Of a stretch of DNA of 64,000 bases, positions 43,765 through 53,935 are shown piece by piece. The position numbers and the translations under genes are program-made. The DNA comes from Apoda limacodes (taxonomy: Eukaryota; Arthropoda; Insecta; Lepidoptera; Limacodidae), in the NCBI GenBank assembly GCA_946406115.1, contig OX291544.1, forward strand, positions 5,642,001 through 5,706,000, in the 5' to 3' direction. Under the pieces are notes generated by a model. That model searched no databases, was not told the origin of the DNA, and saw nothing but the letters and a program-made list of their open reading frames with translations. The stretch's first letter is position 1. The number at the start of each line of letters is the position of its first letter.

Positions 43765-45240
43765 TTATACAACGGTGGATCCAGGGGGGGGGGGGTCATG
43801 GGGGTCATGACCACCCCCCCTGAGCCAGTTCCAGGACTTAGGTGGACCACTAATTGAACATAATGATTTTATTTATATATTTTGTCATCATACAGATTTT
43901 ATGTAACTACATACCTTCAATCCTGTCCTGAAATTACCGGGAATTCTCGGTTCTTTTGTCAGTCAAATGGAACTGGGAAATCAAATTTGATTCCCGGTTC
44001 TTTATTTTGTGAATAATTCAGCACTGAAACAAATAATGCGCGAAATGAATGTCGCTCGGTAACTGACTACCTACACCAAGATATCAAATGTAAAAAATTT
44101 CAGAAAATCTTAAATTGTTCATCAGACCAGCTTGTCAGTTGAAAGAGAAAAACTCCCGAACCAAACTAGTAGCGGTGTAAACACGACGATTCCCATGCCT
44201 TCTTGACCAAATTGATTTATTGAAATTCAATTGATTGTATATTATAAGTGTGATACTAATTCTAGTATGGAGGTAATGATGTCCCGCATGACCTCATTGA
44301 GAGGATACCCTATTCAGATTTGTAGAATGTGAGGATTTGAAAAGGCTTTTTAAAAAATCAGGTCACACATTGCCAAAATCGGTTGATACAATCCAAAATA
44401 TTATTGTTAGAGTGGCCATTTAGAAGAAAATTCAACTGACAACCGAAATTGAAAGCCTTCTCAAGAAGGGCCATAAATTTTCTATTTCGTTTGATGTGTG
44501 GACATCAGTTAGAAACCGTACATACCTAAGCTTAAAAGTCTCAAAGTGAATCTCAATTTCAAAACGTCAATTTGAACACACAGATTTGCTCTTAAAAATC
44601 AAAAAAGTAGTAAAACTTTTTCGCAAAATCCAGAGAATTATTTCCTTCAAGAAAATGATGAAGATTCATTAGTATTTTCTCGCTCAAGCAGTGATGAAAT
44701 GTGCAACGAAATAGAATCATTCCTAAGTCGCACTTAAACCTCAACAAGTCCCGTATCTCAAGCTCAACCCCTACCAGTACCAACGTCACAAGATGAACTG
44801 ACGAGAGAACGTGAACGTGACTCTGGTGTACTTGAAGTACAAAACATAGCTTTGACTAAAGGAGATGAGTTAAATGCTGAGCTTGAAAAGGCTGTTAGTG
44901 AAAAACACATAAGATCTTCTACCCAAGATAATAAAAATCTCTTTACAAATGTCAGAATTGAAATGGCTCGATTCAAAAATGGAGGAGATCGTAGACGTTA
45001 CTTGTCTCAGGCAGAAGACCATCTATTAACGATTTCGCCAACCAGTGTTGAACCAGAAAGAGTTTTCTCTTTGGCTGGTTTACTATGCAACAAAATAAGA
45101 TCTCGTTTGAGTGACAAAAGTCTAAATGCGCTTTTGTTTTTAAGGTCCTATTATTGAGAGAGAGCAAAAAGCTCTTGAAAAGCTAAAATTAAGTTTCAAA
45201 GGTTATTCCATGGTACTCAGAAGGATATTTTATGATATTT
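43765..45240 (+). mobile_element. Broken hAT transposon with degenerate transposase
   Basis: The left end is ACGGTGGATCCAGGGGGG, close to the GTGGCGGATCCAGGGGG start of many hAT elements. At 44,451 the + strand reads KGHKFSISFDVWTSVRNRTY, the catalytic-domain segment after the first Asp. From about 44,852 to 45,157 it reads on to the C-terminal dimerisation region: ISPTSVEPERVFSLAGLLCN, RSRLSDKSLNALLFL. An in-frame TAA near 44,736, other stops and a missing central block make it inactive. The right terminal repeat was not found. Confidence 0.75.
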
Positions 45241-45787
45241 TTTTTATTTTTAACAAACTATATTTTTTTTGTTTTCAGTTCAAAAGGTAAAGTTATGTTT
45301 CTTAAATACTTAGAGGGAGGGATAGGGAACAGAACCTATCATTGTATTTCGTATTACAGGCGTAACCTGTATGTAAGAGTTATACAACGCATGTAGTGTT
45401 AGGTGTTACTACACTCTTAATTTACTCCGTTGCAGAACCAATGACGTTAATGAAGTTGAACAACAGCCTTATGATATATAAGCAACTCTGATATAGCAGA
45501 TTTATAGCAATAAGAATTATAGGGAGTTAATGAAGATATTCAAACAGCTTTTGACGCTGCAGGGTGAAACAAGCTTTAACGTCATAAGTATATAAGCGCC
45601 CGCTGCTGCTACACTAACTGGAAAGAATATTTAACTTCGTTTTTACAGTTCTAATACAACCTATAGAGCTAAACTTATTTCATAAGTGAACTGTATCACT
45701 TTTAGTGACAACCGAATCTATTATAAATCAATAGTAGTACTTTAAGCTTCAAAATTACCTGTAACCAACGCTAAATTGTTTGTCGGG
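45241..45787. other. No gene seen
   Basis: AT-rich flank of the hAT element. Confidence 0.4.
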
Positions 45788-46160
45788 TGATACTAGCTTT
45801 TGCCCGCGGTTCAAACCGTCCTGAATTTGTTTATCGGTATTTCAACGGCAACTCTTTAATTATAGAAAAAAACAACTCACACTTAACGTTTTCAAGTAGC
45901 CTATGTCCTTCCCCAGGACTCAAACTATATCCATGCTAAATTTGCCTGCGGTTCCACCAGCACTGAATTTGGTTATCGGTGTAGGATTTCAACAGCAACT
46001 CCTCAATTTATAAAAAAAAACCGACTCACACTTGACTTTTTTGAATAGTCTATGTCCTTCCTCGACACTTAAACTATCTACATGTAAAATTTTATATATC
46101 CAGTATAGCGCTTGAAGCGTGAAGAGGTAACAGACAGACAGAGAGATAAGATGTTTCTTT
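45788..46160 (-). repeat. ATATTATAAATGCG family with duplicated half
   Basis: Two successive tail halves: TACTAGCTTTTGCCCGCGG … TAGCCTATGTCCTTCC at 45,790-45,915, and ATTTGCCTGCGGTTCC … TAGTCTATGTCCTTCC at 45,948-46,065. Only the second continues to the head (AGCGTGAAGAGGTAACAGAC). Confidence 0.7.
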
Positions 46161-47425
46161 AAAATTATAAAAACATTATTTTGAGATCCTCACTACAAAT
46201 TTATTTTATTTTACATGTCACACGGCACATTTTGGAAAAAAAATATTTAACCTCCTTAAAGTTATTATTCATTTTTTTACGTTACACATCCGTGTTTGGG
46301 TCACAGAAACCCATATGTAAACCAAATTTTAACTGAATTGACTTAGTAGAGTCGAAGCAGATTAGCTCAGACAGACAGACAGATACACGAGTGGTCCTCT
46401 TAGGGTACGCCGATTTTCATTTGGACGTACGGAATCTTGAAATTTAAATAAAATACGCGTGGACTTGGGAGGAGGTTTTTCGTCGGTTAAAAAAAGTATC
46501 AATTTCTTGTTAAAAACACGCTCAGATTAAAGAATTATACATATAGCTTTAAGTAAGTGTGTAAAAAAGTATGCTTTGTCCAAAAACTGTAGGGGCAGTG
46601 ACCGTCTAGAACCATAATTGCATGTTTGCCAACATTGTTTACAAGAATAGAGATCAAAATAGAAACTCCTGTCACCATTTGGCTGATTTAAAGATATTTA
46701 AAAATTTAGTGATTTTCTTTTTACGAAAACATGCGCAGTAAAAATTAAAAAAATTAAATATTGTACATACTTTTTGGCAACAATACCACAGTGCAGCAAT
46801 TTAAATTTTCGGCTCTATTTTGCCCACTTATTTGTTTTCAACTGCTTGGGATTTTCCATGTAACTGTTAGAAGGTAAGTACTGTTACGCACAAAGAAGAA
46901 AAAAAGAATTGAAAAAAACTGAGGTTTCGTTTGAATATAATAGGGGTAATACGAACATGACAATAATATACATGCATACCAATAACAGTTTGTACCTTCC
47001 TTGGTTTTCAAGGAAGCACAAAAACATCAAATTAATGAAAAAAAAATCTCAGTATACTTTACCCGAAGAATAATTTTTTTTTTTCTCCTAATGTAAATTT
47101 TACTTACAGCATCCTAACTTAAGGTTCTAAAAATTTGTCGAATTTTGGACGTAAAAGTAGATAGTAAATCGTCAATCAAGAGTACACGAAGTAAAGAAAA
47201 TGAGTTACGTGTTACTGATGTCGCATCTCTTTTCCATTTCAACGTTTTAGACATCCGCTGCGTGTCAACTAATCATTTTTAGAAGAATTACTTTGTCAAT
47301 GAGTAGGAGTTCTTGAGAAATGTCACACGTCAGTGTAAAGACATTGGACAAAGTCTGCAATAAAAGTACTGAGAGACAATAGTTTTTAATGAACTTTGTA
47401 TTTGGGGGATTTTTGCAAAATGTCG
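46161..47425. other. No gene seen; one GACAGACAGACAG repeat fragment
   Basis: At 46,365-46,440 a GACAGACAGACAGATACACG segment and TTAGGGTACGCCG look like a decayed GTCCGTCTGTC-type repeat. The rest is AT-rich. Confidence 0.4.
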
Positions 47426-47515
47426 AGCATTCCAGCCTCGGGACTTCGAGTAAATGTATGCAAGTACTTTTACTGGTCTGTCTCGAGAGGTAAGACCTAC
47501 TTGCATACATTTTTA
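47426..47515. repeat. TCTCGAGA hairpin family, member 3 (best preserved)
   Basis: AAATGTATGCAAGTA at 47,452-47,466 and its exact inverse TACTTGCATACATTT at 47,498-47,512, with TCTCGAGA in the loop. Relatives at 19,225 and 20,150. Confidence 0.7.
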
Positions 47516-49141
47516 ATTGAGTTAACTTTAACTGGTAAATTGTACTACGCAAATGTAAACACAAACACTCGCCTGAATATGTTAAATTGTTGTGGTACTT
47601 GAAGGATGTTGTGGTAGGACAATGAATGTGGAATTTCCCTTCTCGTTTTCATGTCATTTGATCTGTACTGAGAAATGAAATCACGCTGTTACGTGTTGGA
47701 TTGGAACACAAGAAACAGTGGTACTTAGTGATATTCATATGACTTTCTAAGTTATAAATTAAGTTACTTTGTGTGATGTTTTGGTTTTGTTTTCTAAGCG
47801 AGCTCTTGATCAGTAAGTTATCTTTCATTTATTGTTTAGTATAGTATAGTTTATAGAATGAAACTGACTGACTGAATAAGTGACATATCAACGCCCAGCC
47901 CAAACCGCTGGCCTTAGAAATTTAGCATGTGGGTTCCGTATATGATTTGGGTGTCCATTAAGAAAGGAATTTCCAAAATGTATCCCGTAAGGGGGTAAAA
48001 TGTGGTAGAAAGTGTGTATGGAAATCCGTCTTTATTGAAGCTAAATTATGTAAATGAAAAAAAATAGTATTTTGGCGTTTAGATTGAAAATTAAGATTGG
48101 CAATTGTATAGATTTCGGAAAATAATTATAGGGCGAAATAGGGAATATGCCTTTTTCTTCTAAAGTCAATTATATTTAGTGTTGTAATAAAATTATGCCA
48201 TAAAATGTATTTAGGTGTTAGTATTATACAATAAGTTAGTTTTGTTTATAATATAGTTAATTGTATTTGATATGATGTATAATATAACCACTAAATAATA
48301 AAGTACGAACATAGAGGGTGGAAAAAGACCTTTTTATTATATGGTTTCTACAACCTAACCTGTCCGAATTCGACTTGCGCTTTTGATACATGTAAGTCCA
48401 AATTCAAGGCCACACGTTTATTCCTATTTTTTTTTTAATGTTTTCCTGACAAAAAGGCCAATTTAATAAGCCACGGAAATTTCCGTAATACTAGACTTTT
48501 CGTGAGACGAGAATTTTTTCAAGTTTCTTATAAATACTTTGCCTTTTGCGTGCGTGAAGTATTAAATGAATAGCCCCAAAGCCAAAATTCCGGTTCCAAC
48601 ACGACATCTACGTAGCCGATGTCGCGGGGAAAAGACATTGTTTACCAAAATTAAATCAAAGTTACAAAATTATTAAATGATTTCTGATAAAATGAATTAG
48701 GTATAACAAATAACAAAAGGATAAACTTGTCTCGTTTCAACAACACATGCGACTATATTTTATTATGAAATCCGCCATCTTTGATCGGCACGTGTGCAAA
48801 TGTTATTCCATCCGTTTTTCATCGAAAAATCTCCGAAAACTAGTTAATATTTGCTCGGTGGATGCGTGTGCAAACAGTTTTTTTTTTTGTTTTATTTTGG
48901 CAAAGAACGATGAATCATGGCAGCACAACGAGCTATCACGATGTTTAGTATCGAGTGAAAATACTATTTTCATCTTACACTGCTTTCAATGTCAGATTCG
49001 CGTATTTGTACCTAGTTATTGTATTTAAGTGTCTGAAAACTAGTCGTAAATCTATCTTGTTTGGGCTATTAGTATCTATGCGACTTATTTAACACGTTTT
49101 AGTGTAAGACTTGTGTTTGCTCGCGGTGTTAGCGGAATTTT
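47516..49141. other. No gene seen
   Basis: AT-rich; a 93-codon frame at 48,747 shows no domain or splice support. Confidence 0.4.
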
Positions 49142-49267
49142 AAAATGGCTGTTAATAAAAAACATATATATGTATACTAGGATATTATTATTATGTTGGC
49201 CCCATTAAAATGGCTGTTAGTAAAAAACATAAATATGTATATGAGGATATTATTTTTGTGTTGGCAC
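49142..49267 (+). repeat. 65-bp tandem duplication
   Basis: AAAATGGCTGTTAATAAAAA … GGATATTATTATTATGTTGG is repeated immediately as AAAATGGCTGTTAGTAAAAA … GGATATTATTTTTGTGTTGG, two copies with few differences. Confidence 0.8.
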
Positions 49268-50470
49268 CAAAATTCACGAATTACCTAAGGAGGAAAACAT
49301 ACTACATTTTAGAGTAATTTGAATATAAAACAGACCATCAAAAAATGCTCGATAATTAAATTAACGACATTAAAAGTAAATAATTACTGTAAACTAGAAA
49401 TAGAATATAGTTTAATATTTCTGGTTTTATCTGATTTTGTTTTTTGTATTCTAAATCATAATTCAAGCCTAAATCATAGTTTTCTTGATTTCGAGTTAAC
49501 AAAATTAGATAAGTAAAAAAAATATAGGCTGTACCTAATTCTGTAAATTCAGGTATGGACGAGAGTACTAGAGAGTTGTCATTCTTCAAAAATACGAAAT
49601 GTGTTATGCAAAAATCAGACACGGGTTCGAGTTCAGAATGTAAAAACAGAACTTTCATAGGATCAGTCAGTTGTTTGTCAAGACTCTAATTTCAACAAAA
49701 AATTAAGGCTGGGTTGCACCAACTAACTTTGACGATAACCAGTTGCCAAAAAATAGGATTTGTATAGAAATTTCTATTGTCCGCTATTTTTAAGGTTACC
49801 CAACTTGTTGTTTGCTTAATTTCGACGAGCCGTCAGTTTAGTTTAAAAATAGCTGACTATGCATATTTGGTTCGCCTGGAGGCAGCCTTAAAAAAAAATC
49901 AGAAAATTTTAGTTTAATTACAAAAAATAAACATTTATCTTAATTAACTGTTTTAATTCTGACTAATCCAACTGCGATGATTTCAATCGTGATGCTGTAC
50001 TAGTCTCATTACAGAAAAAATAATTTTGACTAGTCTGAATACGATATCAATTGTGTCTCTATAAATCTCAGTTTCATAATAAAAAAAAAGTTTGAATGTG
50101 AATTGTGTCATTTTAATTGTAGTTACAACCAAAATCTTAACTAACACGTGTTTCAAGATAAACGAACTAGATTAATATGATATGGTATGTTCAAAATAAT
50201 AGGTGTGGTTCTTATTGCAATACATCAATAACAAACAACTGAAAAAAACTCAATGCAAATGTTAAATTTATAGCTATGTATAACAATAAAACTTTTCAGA
50301 GCCTTGTTCACTAACATTGACTCAGACATTCATATAATTGTTTCTTGCCAGCGCCAAATGTAAATCTAAATGTGGCCACAAATCTTTGGCAACTATATCA
50401 ATTTAATTTCAGTTGTTAAAATCTTGTCCTAGCGTCACATCGCTGTGCCCACCCTGCTCCCTTTTAACCC
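49268..50470. other. No gene seen; upstream flank of the 368-aa gene
   Basis: AT-rich; overlapping open frames near 49,319-49,658 on both strands have no domain. Confidence 0.4.
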
Positions 50471-50516
50471 TATTTATAATACCCTGACCCTTTCTTTCCC
50501 TCGATTAAATATAAAA
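50471..50516 (+). promoter_or_regulatory. Candidate TATA elements of the 368-aa gene
   Basis: TATTTATAAT at 50,471 and ATATAAAAAA at about 50,509 lie 74 and 36 bases before the ATG. Either could be a TATA box; the first leaves room for a short 5' UTR. AT-rich sequence makes chance matches likely. Confidence 0.3.
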
Positions 50517-50544
50517 AACGTGATTGATAGTTAGTGGTGAAAAT

Positions 50545-51200
50545 ATGGGACTAATGTTATCCGTTTTAATGTCTTACGTGGGAATCCTAGAAGCCATAGA
50601 ATTCATCAGGCATATCTTAAATGGTATCGTACCCGATACTGATCCCGATTTTCGAGACCTCGTCGAATATTACTTAAGATTGCTACAAAAGAAGGCCAAC
50701 CCATCGTCGTCGGTAGACTGGGTCACCCAATGCGGCCAAGGGTATCTATGCTTATCGGAAGATGAAACTGGAAAGCTAAAATCGGCCTCTGTCAAATTCT
50801 ACAACGATCACGACAACTCCTCTGCAATATTGTTTTCAACGAAAATATCGAGCTTTGGTCAAGATTCAGTAGACAGTAATAATTATCAAGCAAACGGCGA
50901 CTATAGAACCGACAGGTATACACCGACAAGAACAAAAACAATACATACAAACACGCTAGAATCCATCAATGTCGGAAACAGACACAGATCACCTTCGAAA
51001 TGTGAAAATATTTCAGATCCAAATCGATGCTCGCCAAATTCTTTCGAGCCCGACGATCATGATAGCAAAGAAGTGCAAGAAAAACTTACTTGGCATTACC
51101 AACCTCTGAGTCCTACTCCCGAAACACTGCCTGAAATACACTTCCAACCATACGAAGGCGATAATGCACAAGACAATGGTTACAGCGACGATTATTTAAG
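50545..51200 (+). CDS. Unrecognised 368-aa protein, exon 1 (residues 1-218)
   Basis: The ATG at 50,545 has A at -3 and an in-frame TGA 24 bases upstream, which fixes the start. The protein begins MGLMLSVLMSYVGILEAIEF: Gly2 with Ser6 fits the MGxxxS pattern for N-myristoylation, followed by a hydrophobic or amphipathic helix of about 25 residues. Residues 30-50 (DTDPDFRDLVEYYLRLLQKK) look helical; residues 57-70 contain a Trp and two Cys (VDWVTQCGQGYLCL). The remainder is polar, rich in Asp, Asn, Ser and Pro, and probably disordered. The exon ends TTA AG|GTTAAT. Reading past the donor gives a different C-terminus and an in-frame stop at 51,310-51,312. I do not recognise the family. If myristoylated, it would be expected at a membrane; this is inference. 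Confidence 0.82.
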
Positions 51201-51391
51201 GTTAATATTCATTGAATTCATACGCAGAAATACATGCATCTTGTTTCGTAGTAATGTAACTAGTACATCATTCATTACCCTGGTGTTTCATCTTCATCTG
51301 CGGCATGCATGAGTAGAAAGCTACTTCCTAGAACAGTTTCATAATCTCGTTTGTACAGTCAGCAAACTCATGTAATGTAAATTTGTTTAAG

Positions 51392-51842
51392 ATCACTTGA
51401 TGGCATTAAATTACGACCGTTGCAACGAAGCGACCCGAGTGGCCGTCGAAGGAGTTTCAAAAAACGGCATTCTTCTTCGTCAAATTCCTCTAAAGACTCG
51501 CGGGCGTCTCGCGAAGAAGAGTTAAAGATGTTTACGTCACTCGAGGAAGCTGAGTTTGAACGTATGAATAGTGACGATAATTTTGGAGGTTTTGGCAACA
51601 CCCCTAATCTTGGTCCGCGTTCTCATTCCAGAAGTCGTTCGAGAGAAAATTCTAAAGAGCGAAGAAACGAAAGATGGGGCGTCGAAGCACCAGTCAATAG
51701 CCTATCTGAAGAAGAATACAATAGAGATTCTAAACCGCTACTAGAGACTCTTGGGAAACTAGACTCATTTGAAGAAGAAAAAGAATATAATGAGGTAACA
51801 GAAGAAGAACTAGATGATTTTTGGGGTAACTCCGGAGATTAG
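51392..51842 (+). CDS. Unrecognised 368-aa protein, exon 2 (residues 219-368)
   Basis: The acceptor TTTGTTTAAG gives an Arg codon split AG|A and keeps the frame (…DDYL-R-SLDGIKLRPL…). The intron is 191 bp (51,201-51,391). Residues 236-260 are rich in Arg, Ser and Lys (GRRRSFKKRHSSSS). Residues 258-278 are acidic and helix-prone (SREEELKMFTSLEEAEFE). Residues 294-311 form an RS-dipeptide run (PRSHSRSRSRENSKERR). The tail (345-363) is acidic and ends DDFWGNSGD before TAG at 51,840. The mix of RS and acidic segments suggests a phosphorylated, largely disordered protein. No enzyme motif is visible. An unspliced reading of this exon alone has no ATG at its 5' side, so splicing to exon 1 is the better model. 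It could be an insect-specific gene. Confidence 0.8.
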
Positions 51843-52070
51843 TATAGTGTGGTACGCACGAACGCGCTGTATATTGAAAGCTTTGAAACAAGCATGACTG
51901 AATATGAGAACATTAAATTACTATAAACCCCTTTGAGTTTGTATAATTTTTAAAACCTGACATATCAGGACATCTTTTATTTTGACAGGAACAATCCTTG
52001 AGCTAATTTCTAATTTTTTGGCTTTATTTGATTGCAATTTCTAAATTAATGATGTTTATACAGCACTCTT

Positions 52071-52076
52071 AATAAA
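52071..52076 (+). terminator. Candidate polyadenylation signal (AATAAA)
   Basis: The first canonical AATAAA after the stop codon of the 368-aa gene, 229 bases downstream. A weaker ATTAAA lies at 51,912. This would end a compact transcription unit of roughly 1.6 kb. Confidence 0.5.
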
Positions 52077-52474
52077 TATACTTAGTGATTATTTAGAAAA
52101 CTCCTGAAATAACACTTCTGCAGGATCTTGGTCTAAATACATGAAGAAAAATCTTTGTGTAACAATATTGGATACACATAGTTTTACCTTTTCTTTATCT
52201 ATAATCTATCTAATATCTATAAATCTCGTATCTAACAGGACTCTTAACTTTTCATAATAAAACATAATCTACGTCTATTTAAGGTTATTAAGCTTTCCAA
52301 CAAAATAAATCAAGTTTTAAGATCAGTCCAGTAACTACTACTACTTAAACAAACTCTACTCAAACAGGAAGATACTTTAAAAGGTCTGGTTGACTGTACA
52401 TTGATTGTCAGTTAGTTAATTAGCGACTCGACCCGAAGTTTTAATATATTTATATTTATCAATATATATTCATG
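52077..52474. other. No gene seen
   Basis: Downstream flank of the 368-aa gene; AT-rich. Confidence 0.4.
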
Positions 52475-52698
52475 TTAGTCCATACTAACTACAAGAATTT
52501 AGGAAGTCGCTGTTTGTTGTTACCTTCTGAACTAATCTTAATGTAATTTGGCAGTATGCTATCTTGCCATTTAGGAAGGACACAGGCTACATAAGAAACT
52601 CCAAATGTGATTCGGTTGTTGTACTAAAATTTTTTTTATTACTTTTCAATCCGAATTTAATGCTGGTGGAATCGCGAGCAAAAGCTAGTTTTGTACAA
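52475..52698 (+). repeat. ATATTATAAATGCG family, diverged copy
   Basis: TCCATACTAACTACAAGAAT, ATGTAATTTGGCAGTATGC, GGACACAGGCTACAT and GAGCAAAAGCTAGTTTTG mark head, middle and tail. Confidence 0.5.
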
Positions 52699-53359
52699 GT
52701 ATTTAAATTCTTATTTTTACAAACTACCTAAAACCTGACAACATATGACTTAAGAGTCAAGTCAACATTCATGTTTGTTAATTCAAGAACATTACTTTTG
52801 TAACAAAAAAGCTTTGCTACATTTCGCCAACAGCTTTTAAAAAGCTACCGTTATATGCGTTCAATATACCATATTATTTTATCTGGTATAATGAACTTCA
52901 TCGCGATGAAATCAAAACAGTTGCACAATGTGTCCGTAAATACACTGGTTGGTGTGTCGGGGACGAACCTCGACCCAATTGTGGCGGAGCGGCGATGCAC
53001 GCTCAGACACTGACGCGGTACTCAGGTTCAGTAAGGTTATGTTGATTTAGGTATAGGTATCAATAAAAAATACACTAAGTATACGACATCACTAAATTCC
53101 TTGTTATTCTCTAGTCAAAACACTACGATGCAAAATCTTACATCTATAAGGCGTGTATGAAACGTAGGTAATTATTTTTGAATCCGAAGTAAAAGATTAA
53201 AAATGAAGCTGAAAGTTTTTTTTTTAATTTTGCTGAATATATTTATATTATATTATTAAAATATATTATTATTTACAAAAATATTATAAGTAAGACACTT
53301 TCTAACTAACATCTATCACAAGGATTATGATGTAAACTATGTAAGGGTTGTCTTTAATT
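52699..53359. other. No gene seen
   Basis: AT-rich, with a GC-richer patch at about 52,957-53,030 (TCGGGGACGAACCTCGACCC). No exon can be supported. Confidence 0.4.
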
Positions 53360-53935
53360 TTTTTTTTTTATAAGGTGGTAATCCGTCTGATGGTAAGCGG
53401 TCACCGCAGCCTATGGAAGCTTGCAACACCAAGAGTATTACTCGCCGCTTCTTTAAAAATCTAATAACCTCGTTTTTGTAGAACCCATTATTGTAGTCCT
53501 TAGAGAAAACCTTGGCAGGGAGGTCATTTCACAACCTAAGCGTTCGCTGGGGGAAGTTCCTCTGAAACTGCACTGTACGTGATCATTTAGGTTCTAAGAT
53601 GTTAGGATGAATTCCCTGCGAATTGCGAGCGTTGCAATGGTTGAAAACAATCGGGGCATCATTTCAAAAACAAACTTAGAACACATCCCATTATGCAAGA
53701 GGTAGAACACACACAGGGAGGTAAACTCTCTCGTCAGACTTTAGGGTTCGATACTTCGGCTTGTTATTTTGGGGTTCGTCGACGATCGCCTGTCGCTAAA
53801 CCAAGCCCAGAGACAGCAGTACTCCATATGAGGCCAGTATTGTGACTTGTAAAGCAGCCAATTTTGCCCCGAGGTCAAGTACAGCTTCGTTCTGTTGAGT
53901 ACGCCAAGTTTTTTAGCCGCTAGATTCACCTAGTC
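53360..53935 (-). mobile_element. LINE family A copy
   Basis: From TTATAAGGTGGTAATCCGTC through CTTGGCAGGGAGGTCATTTC, GGAAGTTCCTCTGAAACTGC and ATGAATTCCCTGCGAATTGC to TCTGTTGAGTACGCCAAG. The minus strand still reads AAKKLGVLNRTKLYLTSGQN and SQYWPHMEYCC. 5'-truncated at the same place as two other copies. Confidence 0.8.

Noticed and set aside
43757..45392. 8-bp target duplication TTATACAA for the hAT element
   Set aside because: The octamer occurs at both sides and fits the hAT pattern, but no right terminal inverted repeat adjoins the right copy. GTTATA motifs recur in the flanks, so it is probably coincidence.
48747..49028. 93-codon + frame
   Set aside because: Phe/Cys/Ile-rich translation of AT-rich DNA containing a T10 run; no family features.
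51201..51312. Read-through C-terminus of the 368-aa gene exon 1
   Set aside because: The residues become hydrophobic and Phe/Ile-rich after a GT donor, while splicing to 51,392 restores a polar coding-like frame.
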